From positions 16,311,001 to 16,375,000 of the forward strand of contig OX387199.1 in NCBI GenBank assembly GCA_947561715.1: 64,000 nucleotides of DNA, in the 5' to 3' direction. Source of the stretch: Ascidia mentula (Eukaryota; Chordata; Ascidiacea; Phlebobranchia; Ascidiidae). Each line of letters begins with the position of its first letter. Position 1 is the stretch's first letter. The notes below the pieces were generated by a model that made no database searches, had not been told where the DNA came from, and worked only from the letters and a program-made list of their open reading frames with translations. Of the stretch, positions 10,101-19,480 are shown one piece after another. The position numbers were made by a program, and so were the translations under genes.

Positions 10101-13005
10101 TTTGACCAACTCTCTTGTTGGTGTGCTTTTACGCTTTCGCCAAGACCCTGTGGCAATTATAGCGGATATTAAAGCCATGTTTCATCAGGTTAGAGTCCTG
10201 CCTGTGGATTGTGACTCTTTGCGGTTTCTTTGGTGGCCTGCAGGTAATTTCACAAAGCCACCAGTTGATTATCAAATGATGGTCCACCTGTTTGGAGCAA
10301 CAAGTTCTCCCAGCTGTGCAAGTTTTGCATTGAAAAAGACCGTGTCGGATAACAGCCATCTTGTTGGTGAAGATGCTGCAAAGAGTGTTTCAAACAATTT
10401 TTATGTGGATGATTGGCTGGTGTCAGTCGCTTCTACGAAGCAAGCAATTACCTTGGTAAGGGACGTTACCACAATATTGGATATGGGGGGTTTTCATTTG
10501 ACTAAATTTGTGAGCAATTCTTCAGAGGTTCTTGAGTCACTTCCTGGCTCAAACCACAATATTTCCTTCCTTGATTTAGACTTTGAACACCAGTTAGTTG
10601 GTCGTACACTGGGTGTCCGATGGGACATAGTTAAGGATTCTTTTGGGTTTAGAATAAACATATCACCCAAGCCATATACCCGTAGGGGGGTTTTGTCAAT
10701 GATGAGTCAAGTGTACGACCCCTTAGGTTTCATTCAGCCTTTTCTTCTGCCCATGCGGTGCCTTCTGCAGGGTCTTTGTAACTTAAGTTTAGGATGGGAT
10801 GACCCCCTTCCTTCAGATGCATTAGTGCACTGGGAAGAGTGGCTTAGACAATTGCCTCTGTTGGAGCACCTGCACATTCCTCGTTGTTTAAGGCCACCTT
10901 TAGGGTTTACTTCTGTACAATTACATTGCTTTGGGGATGCTAGTAATTTAGGATATGGTGCAGTGTGCTACCTTCGATTTGTTGACTCGGTTGGTCATGT
11001 CAGTATTTCATTAGTTTGCGGCAAAAGCCGAGTCACTCCCTTAAAGCCCGTTACCGTTCCGCGGCTTGAGTTGGTAGCCGCTGTTATTACGGCGAAGCTC
11101 GGTGCTATGGTGGTGCGCGAGTTGGATTACGTCATCGACAACGTGATGTTTTGGACCGATTCGTTGACCGTGTTGCACTATATCCACAACACTTCAACAA
11201 GATTTCAGACATTTGTCGCCAACCGTCTTGCTGTGATTCATGAGTTGACGAAGCCTTCACAGTGGCATCACGTTGGTACCAAGGATAACCCGGCGGATAT
11301 TGCTTCGCGTGGTGTAATGCCGAAGGGATACAGTAATGTACGGACGTGGTTTGAAGGACCGGAGTTCTTGCAGAAGGAGGCGAAATTTTGGCCAAGCCGG
11401 CCGAATTTGGAAATTGGTTTATTCCAGGACGATTTGGAGATAAAGAGGCAGCGGCGTGTGTATGTCACGATTGCGTCTCCCGATGTGCTGCATCTTTTGC
11501 TGCTTCGCTATTCGTGTTTCAAAAGGCTACAGAAGGCGGTCGCGTGGTTGCTGCGTTTTAAACGGTGGATAATTTGGAAATTCTCTCGCCGAGAGGATAG
11601 AAGACCAACATTTGAAGTTGAGGGACTTACAACCCACGAGATAACAAATGCGACACTGAGCATTGTTCGACTTGTGCAACGAAAGTCATTTCCGGAGGAT
11701 GTAAGATGTTTGTTGAACTATGAGAGTTTTGCAGAAGCTTTGCACCATACTACTACTACACCCAATTACAAATCTAATTTGTGTCCTCTCAACCCGTGTC
11801 GCGTTAAGGATGTACTGTATGTTGGAGGACGACTGCAACGAGCGAATTTGGACCAAGAACGTATGCATCAAATCATCATGCCGTATCGGCACCATGTCAC
11901 CGAATTGCTAGTCATGGACTGCCACATTAGAGAAGGACATTGTGGGGTGCTACATGTTCTTGCTTCCCTAAGACTCAAGTACTGGATAATTAAAGGACAT
12001 TCCGCGGTGAGAAGTGTTTTGCGGAAATGCCTTTTGTGCAAATTAAGGAGCGCTAAACCCGGGACGCAGATATTGGGGCAGGTGCCTCTGGAGCGAGTTA
12101 CAATTGGAAAACCTCCGTTTTCAAGTACTGGTGTAGATTATATGGGGCCTCTCTTTGTGAAGCTTGGAAGAAGTCAAGTTAAACGCTACGTTTGTGTTTT
12201 TACGTGTTTATGCACAAGGGCAGTGCATTTGGAAGTGTCTCCGTTACTGGATACCTCGGCGTTTATTAACGCATATCGTCGTTTCACTTGTCGCCGTGGT
12301 GTCCCGACTGATATGTTTAGCGACAATGGAACAAATTTTGTCGGCGCAGAGCAGGAGCTTCGGGAAAGAATCAGTCAATGGAATCAACATCATGTCCATT
12401 CAAGTTTGCTGCAAGTTGGGACGAATTGGCATTTTAACCCACCAGCGGCCAGTCATCAGGGAGGAATATGGGAGAGAATCATCCGGTCAGTTCGACGGAT
12501 TCTGTGCGCTTTGCTTGGGAGCACTTCTTTGACCGATGATACCTTAACGACCTTAATAAGTGAGGTAGAACGTATACTGAACAATCGTCCGCTAACATCA
12601 GTTAGTGACGATGCCAAGGATTTGAAGGCTCTCACACCAAATGGGTTGTTGATCAATTCGCTTCATCCTTCCCTCTCTCCTGGAGTTTTTTGCAAGGCAG
12701 ATGGTTATCGTCGATCCTGGCGCATGGCGCAGATGTTGGCTGATCGGTTTTGGGAGCGCTGGATGCGCGAATATATGCCTTTGCTCCAGGTGCGTCAGAA
12801 GTGGATGCATCCTTCGCGAAACCTTGCTGTTGGAGATTTAGTTTTAATTGCTGATAACCAGACACCACGCGGTGATTGGCCAAAAGGAATGATTGAAGAG
12901 GTCTTCCCCGACAAGGAAGGATCTGTTCGCAGAGTGTGTGTTCGTACTGCGCGTGCTGTATTCAAACGCGATGTACGTAAGATTTGTCTCCTGGAGGCAG
13001 CATGA
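7189..13005 (+). CDS. BEL/Pao gag-pol polyprotein, 1,938 aa, intact
   Basis: I take the ATG at 7,189 as the start, since the frame upstream has no ATG. Approximate layout by residue: 73-120, a charged helical stretch with a ninefold-residue repeat (RRLTLEDEQ); 305-460, a DUF1759-like gag region starting LPRLTIEKFDGDPYNYHKF; 529-600, zinc-knuckle Cys/His clusters (CRDCGGRHSLKDC, CFKCLGAGHYIDAC); about 662, an aspartic protease with FLDNGAN; 936-1,110, reverse transcriptase with ADIKAMFHQV and the catalytic FYVDD; 1,245-1,370, RNase H-like with FGDAS and WTDS; about 1,577, an integrase zinc-binding HHCC module; 1,644-1,760, the integrase core with VDYMGP, FSDNGTNF and HQGGIWE, keeping the D,D,E residues; 1,844-1,935, a DUF5641-type C-terminus. 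All catalytic motifs look intact. BEL elements copy themselves through RNA and integrate with a 5-bp duplication, as seen here. Confidence 0.96.
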   Translation: MDESGEEPNVSKELFKILDVVRSGNGSVGKSNASTNCGSFGKSLRSNSSRARRLVDEKSLALKYAQEQVAIEEEKLLVEAEQRRLTLEDEQRRLTLEDEQRRLTMESERRRIELEGKIKSFELKRQMAKAREEVAQATLAAEHVSESCSSSESLSDIALDGTPGKRLPMKRLTCLTKAFDERRGGKVSVHDVSPTSPFLLGRPHVNAASINVRADHESPLVASNSLGPLLELDGAHKDLPPSRRETGILPATDTDIPGKGRNADVEYGTLDQSPMNQPLGPAVSGTRPTSDMVFFAEMIKQSFNLPRLTIEKFDGDPYNYHKFLNDFDRQINQTNLSNSEKLSYLCEFCTGRARSNIVECKSLPSDMGYSEALKILHHRHGRIELVFRAHMDKLIGRNQLRENDFRGLQMFRAQAAESYKLFGRWSCRYTLDLPQNLEAVAQRMPPDYIAQFITKCSKLRLKGISPTFQTLLNFLEVKCEDILSPMMKYLVRDTQKTKVTNQYGKQSRSVFNTVVANTESDGHHCKGLVECRDCGGRHSLKDCKSFIGRSLKEKYQLAHRCRLCFKCLGAGHYIDACPSEETCQVKGCSKSHHTLLHWSKINNALGQSRKGRSSSAAIDPDTVNGVGVVASTSTARSFNVRLKVVPVKVRTVTSDKCVLTYAFLDNGANTTLCSSRLMDKLGLSGRLNPLSIETIAGTHKIDSYCVTLSVHGVGQHADVVYDLTDVRVVPKLPSLAGSIPVGEDSLRYPHISHLNLPVVRDGGVDLLLAADLPEVHEYTEIIRGGHGEPDALHTPLGWCLFGTERTRGKPQASVNFVQTSCDQCGQLDEIFGRDFMDQGGHKPTYSLEDKRALAVMESTATLVDGHYQMSLPWKSDNLKLPYNRNMAEKRLKNLMRRLQNVEKLCEQYKKKIANYIENGFARRIPDECLKRTDKTWYIPHHATGKKFRIVFDCAATFKGTSLNDNLFHGPDLTNSLVGVLLRFRQDPVAIIADIKAMFHQVRVLPVDCDSLRFLWWPAGNFTKPPVDYQMMVHLFGATSSPSCASFALKKTVSDNSHLVGEDAAKSVSNNFYVDDWLVSVASTKQAITLVRDVTTILDMGGFHLTKFVSNSSEVLESLPGSNHNISFLDLDFEHQLVGRTLGVRWDIVKDSFGFRINISPKPYTRRGVLSMMSQVYDPLGFIQPFLLPMRCLLQGLCNLSLGWDDPLPSDALVHWEEWLRQLPLLEHLHIPRCLRPPLGFTSVQLHCFGDASNLGYGAVCYLRFVDSVGHVSISLVCGKSRVTPLKPVTVPRLELVAAVITAKLGAMVVRELDYVIDNVMFWTDSLTVLHYIHNTSTRFQTFVANRLAVIHELTKPSQWHHVGTKDNPADIASRGVMPKGYSNVRTWFEGPEFLQKEAKFWPSRPNLEIGLFQDDLEIKRQRRVYVTIASPDVLHLLLLRYSCFKRLQKAVAWLLRFKRWIIWKFSRREDRRPTFEVEGLTTHEITNATLSIVRLVQRKSFPEDVRCLLNYESFAEALHHTTTTPNYKSNLCPLNPCRVKDVLYVGGRLQRANLDQERMHQIIMPYRHHVTELLVMDCHIREGHCGVLHVLASLRLKYWIIKGHSAVRSVLRKCLLCKLRSAKPGTQILGQVPLERVTIGKPPFSSTGVDYMGPLFVKLGRSQVKRYVCVFTCLCTRAVHLEVSPLLDTSAFINAYRRFTCRRGVPTDMFSDNGTNFVGAEQELRERISQWNQHHVHSSLLQVGTNWHFNPPAASHQGGIWERIIRSVRRILCALLGSTSLTDDTLTTLISEVERILNNRPLTSVSDDAKDLKALTPNGLLINSLHPSLSPGVFCKADGYRRSWRMAQMLADRFWERWMREYMPLLQVRQKWMHPSRNLAVGDLVLIADNQTPRGDWPKGMIEEVFPDKEGSVRRVCVRTARAVFKRDVRKICLLEAA

Positions 13006-13084
13006 CTTGTGTGTGGTGTTGTTTAGTGTTTGTTCTGCCGTTTTATTGATAAATAATTATGTGGTCATTATTTAGGGGTCGGAA

Positions 13085-13407
13085 TGTAACGGACAGAACT
13101 GAGTATGATTTCTGTGGGTGCACTCATGCGCGGAAACTTATTTTGTGTTTGGGTTGTGCGCGTGCTTGTAATGTTGAGTTAGTGTATCCATTGCAATCTA
13201 GTTATTTCTACGTTATTTTAATGCCTTCTTGGCTGTGATAAGTTGCATTCTATTTGAATAAGGTGGAGCCGTGTAGGCATTTAGTTTTAAATCGTGTTTA
13301 TTCTAGTTTTATTTATCTGTTTGCTGTGAAACTGCAAATTGGAATAAAAGGTTGAGAATTGCACGCATATAAAAAAGTACACGGCAATTAAGGATCTGTA
13401 TCCTACA
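13085..13407 (+). repeat. 3' LTR of the BEL/Pao element
   Basis: 323-bp partner of the 5' LTR with no difference that I can see. AATAAA at 13,343-13,348 could provide polyadenylation. It is followed by the target duplication CCGAC (13,408-13,412). Confidence 0.95.
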
Positions 13408-13413
13408 CCGACT

Positions 13414-13671
13414 TTAAGCTCCAATAGTAACTTTTCTAAACACAAAACGGGCCTTAACATATAGGTTATCATCCGTAAGAAAAAGATCAACCTCTTTCAC
13501 AACAATATCGGCCGAAACAGCAGGCCTGGAAACAACACTGGCGCAACCCATGGTGATGCCTTTCGTGTCCACTGGCACTTGACCTCTCCTATTCGAACAA
13601 TAGCAGCCCTGATAAGGGCTGGTCTCGTTTTGCACAGAGGCGTCTACTATTTGCATTTTCAATATTCGCAT
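13414..13671 (-). pseudogene. Possible host coding remnant split by the BEL insertion (proximal part), unknown product
   Basis: An 85-codon minus-strand frame begins at the ATG at 13,669-13,671 (MRILKMQIVDASVQNETSPY) and ends FRKVTIGA-stop two bases outside the target duplication. It contains a CYC motif and a mixed hydrophilic sequence with no signal peptide. Before insertion it ran directly into the open stretch at 6,768-6,540. It may be an exon of a gene whose intron was hit, or a decayed gene. I recognise no domain. Confidence 0.35.
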
Positions 13672-13689
13672 TTAAACAGAAAGTCGAAA

Positions 13690-14160
13690 ACCACAACGCA
13701 TTGACTGATTTATACAAACTGAAAGACTGACCCGGCATGAACATGAACAAAATGGATCAACTACAAAGACTACTGCGTATTTGCTCGATTAAAACAAGTA
13801 ACACGGTTTGAAATTAAAATATTTGCCCAATATTTGAAAAGATGCAGAAAGATATGTTTTTCTATGTTAGACACAGCTTAAAGTTTGGTACGTGTGCAAT
13901 ATTCGTGGTGCTTCAATTCGGCGGTACGTTGAGTGGCATTTCCTTTACAAACTACGTCAGTTCCGGTGCGTTGCTGTCGCGGCCATCTATTAAATTTTAT
14001 ACTAGACACAGCTGTGTGTTGTGAGGAGGTATGGGGTTTTAGAAGAGATAAGTGGGCAACTTTCGTGCAGCTTACTTTCAGTTGCACATTTGATTCGATT
14101 TTGCGACCTTAGAATTCGCGTTTACTTGTAGCGTAGATACATTCTAGTCTTATTGAAGTC
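13690..14160. other. Upstream region of the LCCL/fibrinogen gene
   Basis: Short open frames only, none convincing. It should hold the promoter of the gene starting at 14,161. I see no clear TATA box. Confidence 0.4.
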
Positions 14161-17100
14161 ATGTTGAAGTATTATTTGCAAGCTTTACAATTCCTGCTGT
14201 TTTTTGGGCAATATCCAAATGAATGCAACTCGATGATAGGTAAGCTGTTTTAAAACTGACCGATTAAACAGAACTTTTCGAAAAGCTTAGCATTTCAATC
14301 TATTAATTTTTTTGCAATGACGCAGCATCGTGTGCCACAAGGTTGTCAGATATAAATCACTCAATTTCAAAAGTAATCTGCCCACCGAACTGCAGGGAAA
14401 GATATTCGGATTTATGTGGAAGTGATGATTACGCAAAAGGTCCTCTTTGTCTGGCTGCAATACACGCAGGACTGATGGATAGTAAGTTGTATCAAAAATT
14501 GTCACCATTTCATTTAGGCCACCTGATGAAGGTTATACGGATTTTCTTTGATACAAGATCATACCAAATTTCATTTACATAGATGATGGAGGCTACTTTG
14601 AAATATATAAAAATGACCCAATACATGAATATAAAGGAATAACCAGGAACGGAGTGAGAAGCGAATCTTGTTCGTTTGCAGGATCCTCTTATACATTTGA
14701 AAGTACGCATCGGGTAACGGTAAAGTTTGAAAAAATATTTAATGTTATCATTACCATTAATTTAGTGAAATGCAGCACGAAAGGAAATACCGAGTTTTCT
14801 GTAACTGACGTATTTTGTCCATCTGATTGTTCGACCAACTACGTTTGTGGGACAAATTCGTACAACAAAAATTCATCCGTTTGTGCCTCTGCCATTCACT
14901 TTGGAATTTTGACGCGTAGGTTTTCGTATTCAACACGTTGTGATTTGTTTGAATTAGCAATAAATATCTCAGAGAAAGGAGGTTATGTGACGGTTTATTC
15001 AAGAAACGGAAGACGCTCATTTAATGGTTCGACCAACGGTGGTGTTACCAGTCAACCCTGTGGTTCATCAAATCAATATTTTTCGTTCAAACGTAAGTGA
15101 ACAAAGCAGTCTAAACGTGAAACAAATTACAAGCGAAATAAAGCTTGCTCACTAATTAATAATTAATATCTCAGATGAAGATTGTTCACGAACTTGTTCA
15201 AACAACGGTGAATGTTTGTCCGGAGTTAACGATCAGCATTGTTCTTGCAAAAGTGGATGGATCGGGTCGGATTGTGAAATAAGTAAGAAATTGGCGCATG
15301 GTCGCTATATTAATGGTTATATTTTGTTATGACATAGTCATTTCTGCTCAACTCCCGATGACTCCTAATACACAGTTACGCCTGTCTGTACTTGCAAAAA
15401 CAGATAAATTGGTTTTCTTTGAAAATTTCGATGGCACTTGCATAATGATAAATGATGATTTCATAAAGTAGTCGTTGACGGATGTGCAGTAACTTTTAAA
15501 CAAATTGCAGTTTTATGCGACACCCACGACCCGTGTTCACCAGACTTCCTATTACAATATTACACACTTAAAAACTTTAAATATGTAAAAGTTGCTGATA
15601 AGTATCAGGCCGCTGTTTAGTTTGTATTCCATGAATCTTATATTGAGACGTAAATGAATGCGAAAAAGTTCTGTTAATAGGATGCAACTTACACAAACCA
15701 TGTTTATCTTTGATTAAAAGCCAGGTATTAGTGAATGAAAATCCATCACCAAAACCAAAATTATCGATTCAACATTAATACGTTATTACATTTTGGATAG
15801 AATGTCATTAATTTACATTTACAAGTTTCACGGTATTCGAATCCCAGGCAGTTTTTCATCTTGCAAGGACGCATTGCAGCACGGTGTTACAAAGAGTGGA
15901 GTCTACAATTTGACGTCCCCACGGCCTTTCCAAGGATATTGCGACATGGAAACAGACGGCGGTGGTTGGCTGGTTAGTTTATGTCTGCAAAGCAAACAAA
16001 TATCACGGATATGGTATTGGAACTCAATCATTTTTTTGTTATTGCAAAATATTTTAACAGGAATTAACTTTTAATTGAAAGAAATGGGTTTAATGTTATG
16101 TAAAAGAGTTAATGCCACCGAAGCTGCGAAAAATACGTGTTTGTTTAATCGATTTATATAAAAAGCTTGTCGGGGAAAAGTTGCTGATCAAGTTGAGCTG
16201 TAGTGCTTTGGCTGGAAAGTCAGTAAATAATGTTGATACGATAGCTGATCGTCATGCAAGAACCTTTAAAATTGAGTTTAGCCGTAATTTTGGTGCAATT
16301 GACATGAAGCTTAGGATCAAGATCGTTTACTGAGAATGGAGATACTTTTGTATCTTTTGAAGCTTAGGATACTTTTGAAAAATCATGTCTATTTTGGGCA
16401 AGAGACTATAATGTAATTCAACTACACGTGTGAAAGTTAAAAGAAAGGTCAATCTTGTCTGTAATACGGTTACATGAAATGTTTACCCCATTGTGTGATT
16501 ATAGTGGTGGATATCCCCTACACGCATGTGAAGGTTACATGGAAAGTTGTGCGCTTGCGCACCAGTGTATTTGACCACAATGTGGACCCTACAATACCAC
16601 TGAGCTCCCGCAGTTCATTTGGAAGAGCGTTGGGTCGTGTTTGCCAGGAGCTTGATTTTTCAAATCTCGCTCAGACTTCACGGGAAAAAGTGGCTGATCC
16701 AGCTAAACTCCAATGTCTTGGCTGCGAAGCCTGTAAACCCGACAAAATACAAACGTTTTCTATACAAGTATTTGTTACTACTGTAACTATACCTTACCAA
16801 ATATATTGCGACATAACAAATGAAGGCAGTCATCCCGTGGAAATATCAAACAAAAACGCACTTACTGACGAAACAAAACGTCAATTAGGTTTGTTTTAAA
16901 TTTTCAGGTTGTACAGAAAAGATTTGACGGTTCAACTGAATTCTATCGGGACTGGAGAGAATATGAAAAGGGATTTGGTCCCTTGACTGGAGAGTTTTGG
17001 TTAGGTATTGCGACATTAGCATTACCCGCATTTAAATCAATTGTTTCTTTTGTTTGTTTAGATTTTACCAACTCCCAATTAGTTTTAGTTCTTTAGTGCC

Positions 17101-18770
17101 TCCAGTGGTAATTTCATGTACTAAACAAGGAAGATAGGCTTGTGTGTAAATTTATTAGTATTTTCTCGTCGTCACGATTGTCATATCTTGGGCTGCGCAT
17201 TAGTGCAAGCAAAGCATTTTCATCTCCAAACTCCAACAACATTTGTAAAAGCCAAACAAAAACATTTAACGTTTGTTGATTAATTAAGGCTTGGAGCTGA
17301 TGCACGAACTTACAAGTTGGAAACGTCAAGAACTCCGCGTTGACCTGCAAAATTTCGATAACACAAAGTATTATGCAAAGTACAGGTAACTACATGCGTG
17401 CGTTTGAGTGCCAAGTTTTTGAGTTCCTATTTGTACCATCTTGACAGTAACTTCGGCATCGGTTCATCATGGGAGAATTACCGTCTGACTGTTGCTGGGT
17501 ACACTGGTGACGCAGGTAAGTGAACAAACACGTTCAAATAAATTAGCTTGATACAAAGGAGGTTTAATAAAGTCTCTAACTCAGGGGTGCACAACCTTTT
17601 TATTAATACCGGCGGCATCTCACGGACTTTATTTTACCAACAGTCGCCAGTGAGTCCAAACTGACAATTACGCATTTAATTATGCCTTCAAAGTGTAATG
17701 TAATGAAATGAAATTTGCATTCAACAATATTTCCTACGTAAAAATAAAATTTTAGTCTGTTTAATAACAAAGACTGGCCAATTCAATAAGCCAAACATCC
17801 AAGCAAAACCTGTTGAGGTTTTCATAAATGCACGGTCGACAATGCAAATGCAATATAAAGCATGTGTACGGCCGCAGGTTGTGCATCCCCTGCTCTAAAT
17901 CGTGGGTCAGTTACAAAACTCTTATGAGGATGCGTGCTAAAATATTTTATACTATCCGGTCGCGTGCCTCCTGAAAAGACATTTTAGATCCTCATCTGCA
18001 GATCACCATGGTGACCGTTTATATCCTACAAAAAACTGCAAGGTCTTTTTCAAGCGTTATGGATTGTATTGGTCAATTAAACCAATATTTTACAAGCGTC
18101 ATTACCCAATTAATGACCTGATAAATTTACTCGTATTCCCATTTTTTATGCAAGACTGTTTTTTCCAGAACAGTTCGTGTACTTTTGAAGTAAATATACA
18201 AGTCAATCACTTGTGTGGCAGTTAATCAAATTTTTTTTAATATTTGTGAAAATCGCTAGACGTCAAAATCAAAAGTTTAAAATAAATCGATAAAAATGTC
18301 TCCAAGAACTGAAATTGCAATTTTACTAAATCTGAAAGCGCAATACGAAAAATTCGGAATTACAAAACAAAATGTTACGCAAGTATGATGTAATTTGCAC
18401 TTTTATCAATGTTACTCACAAACTGCGTAAAACTTATATATATTAAACATACACTGCTTTCAATTGTATACCATGTGATTGGCTGGTTAACATCTGAACC
18501 GCAAACTAAACTGTTAAAAAATTTGCACCAATAGTTGATCGGCTGGATTACCACAGTCAGTGGCCATTCTCCACACATGACCGAGATCACGATTCACTTA
18601 GTGGTGGAAACTGTGCTAGTTTGTGGCATGGAGCTTGGTGGTATGGGAATTGTGGTTATTCCAACCTGAACGGAAAGTATTACAGTGTGGAGTCAAGAGC
18701 AGATGATTCAATCCGTTGGTATCCAGTATCACGTAAACGTTCGGAAATGAAAATAAGACCTGTGATGTAA
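14161..18770 (+). CDS. Secreted LCCL-LCCL-EGF-fibrinogen domain protein, 483 aa, 12 exons
   Basis: Exons: 14161-14239, 14326-14481, 14583-14702, 14766-14915, 14973-15092, 15175-15282, 15511-15584, 15826-15972, 16908-17004, 17289-17385, 17448-17515, 18535-18770. Coding length is 1,452 nt with phases matching at every junction. The signal peptide is [24 protein letters not shown] 1 runs from [16 protein letters not shown] through [12 protein letters not shown] to [12 protein letters not shown] 2 runs from [14 protein letters not shown] through [11 protein letters not shown] to [12 protein letters not shown]. An EGF module follows ([11 protein letters not shown] to WIGSDCE). The fibrinogen domain runs from [10 protein letters not shown] through [16 protein letters not shown] and EFWLG to [24 protein letters not shown] and the end MKIRPVM. 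The DRDHD segment is the usual calcium loop. Exon 7 (15511-15584) is the least certain; the eighth exon could instead begin at 15,852. A likely extracellular recognition protein; its ligand is unknown. Confidence 0.88.
16100..16225 (+). mobile_element. SINE relic in an intron
   Basis: The stretch around 16,166-16,222 (CTTGTCGGGGAAAAGTTGCT onward) resembles the body of the tRNA-derived SINE seen at 19.1 kb. It is worn and lacks a clear promoter. Confidence 0.45.
16520..16745 (+). mobile_element. tRNA-derived SINE, diverged copy, in an intron
   Basis: Matches the 19.15-kb copy over its head (AAGTTGTGCGCTTGCGCACC against the same words), the degraded tRNA-like part (GAGCTCCCGCAGTTCATTTG) and the body (GTGGCTGATCCAGC). 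It lies between fibrinogen-domain exons 8 and 9 of the LCCL gene. The B box is partly deleted, so it is probably inactive. Confidence 0.65.
17582..17892. mobile_element. hAT-type MITE, 311 bp, in the last intron of the LCCL/fibrinogen gene
   Basis: Ends CAGGGGTGCACAACC and GGTTGTGCATCCCCTG are inverted repeats with a one-base offset. Flanks CTCTAACT (17,574-17,581) and CTCTAAAT (17,893-17,900) form an 8-bp target duplication with one mismatch. There is no coding capacity. It is distinct in sequence from the hAT element at 2.6 kb. Confidence 0.8.
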
Positions 18771-18831
18771 TAAAAATGAGGTTAAACAAAACAAATGAAT
18801 GGAATCATTTTCGTGATTAAACAATAGTAAA

Positions 18832-18837
18832 AATAAA
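18832..18837 (+). terminator. Poly(A) signal of the LCCL/fibrinogen gene
   Basis: AATAAA 62 bp after the stop codon at 18,768-18,770, in AT-rich sequence; a second weaker AT-rich run follows. Confidence 0.6.
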
Positions 18838-19139
18838 TTATCGAAATTACTGGAAACTTTTTTTTATTATTTTTTGAAGAAGTGATCAACAATTTATTAA
18901 CCACCACGATTGCATCCAATTACAAGTGTGTTTTCTTGATGCAGTGAATATTTTGTAAATACTTTGCTTCACAAAACATCACATATAAAGTAATACATGG
19001 AACTTTAAAACATGAAAGCGTTTGCTTGTTGTGTCATTATTCAGTAAAGCTGAAGAGACCTCCGGTTCACAGTTTAGCCTAAAAGTGCATATAAAATGAA
19101 AAATGAAAATAAAAAAAAACTTAACAATGAAATGTTTAC

Positions 19140-19480
19140 GGTGGTGGAGATCCTCTACGCATTTGAAGGTCGCCTGACAAGTTGTGCGCTTGCGTACCAT
19201 TGTACCTTGGCCACAATATACCCCGTGAAGCCACTGGGCTCCTGTAGCTCAGTTGGTAGAGCGTTGGGCCTGGTTAGCCCAGGGTCGTGAGTTCAAACCT
19301 CAACGTGAGCTTGATTTTTCAGATCTCGATCCGACTTGTCGTGAAAAGTGGCTGATCCAGCTTGGCTGCAATGCCTTGGCTGCGAAGCCTGTGAACCTTA
19401 TGATCAGAATCTTAGAGCTGTGATCGCCAAATATAAAGGGCCTGCGCAGTGGGGCGATCCCGCCTTGTTATGCGTAAGCA
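19140..19480 (+). mobile_element. tRNA-derived SINE, best-preserved copy
   Basis: The head (CAAGTTGTGCGCTTGCG) is followed by a tRNA-like region with A box TAGCTCAGTTGG (19,245-19,256) and B box GTTCAAACCTC near 19,291. The anticodon-stem TGGGC/GCCCA frames the loop CTGGTTA, giving a Thr-like anticodon GGT. A non-tRNA body follows (GTGGCTGATCCAGCTTGGCT). Related copies lie at 16.5, 45.0 and 53.2 kb. Transcription by RNA polymerase III is expected for such elements. Confidence 0.75.

Larger units (their letters stand above)
6769..13407 (+). mobile_element. Full-length BEL/Pao LTR retrotransposon
   Basis: 6,639 bp in total: two 323-bp LTRs, a 97-bp leader (7,092-7,188), one uninterrupted gag-pol ORF and a short tail with a purine-rich tract (AGGGGTCGGAA, 13,074-13,084) directly before the 3' LTR. 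A 5-bp target duplication, CCGAC, lies at 6,764-6,768 and 13,408-13,412. Indistinguishable LTRs and an intact ORF point to a recent insertion. No envelope-like ORF is present. The sequence just after the 5' LTR does not begin with TGG, so the usual tRNA primer site is not obvious. Confidence 0.95.

Noticed and set aside
19239..19313. A genuine tRNA-Thr gene
   Set aside because: A and B boxes and an anticodon-like loop are present, but the acceptor stem does not pair well and the same sequence recurs with a fixed non-tRNA body at other sites. A SINE explains it better.
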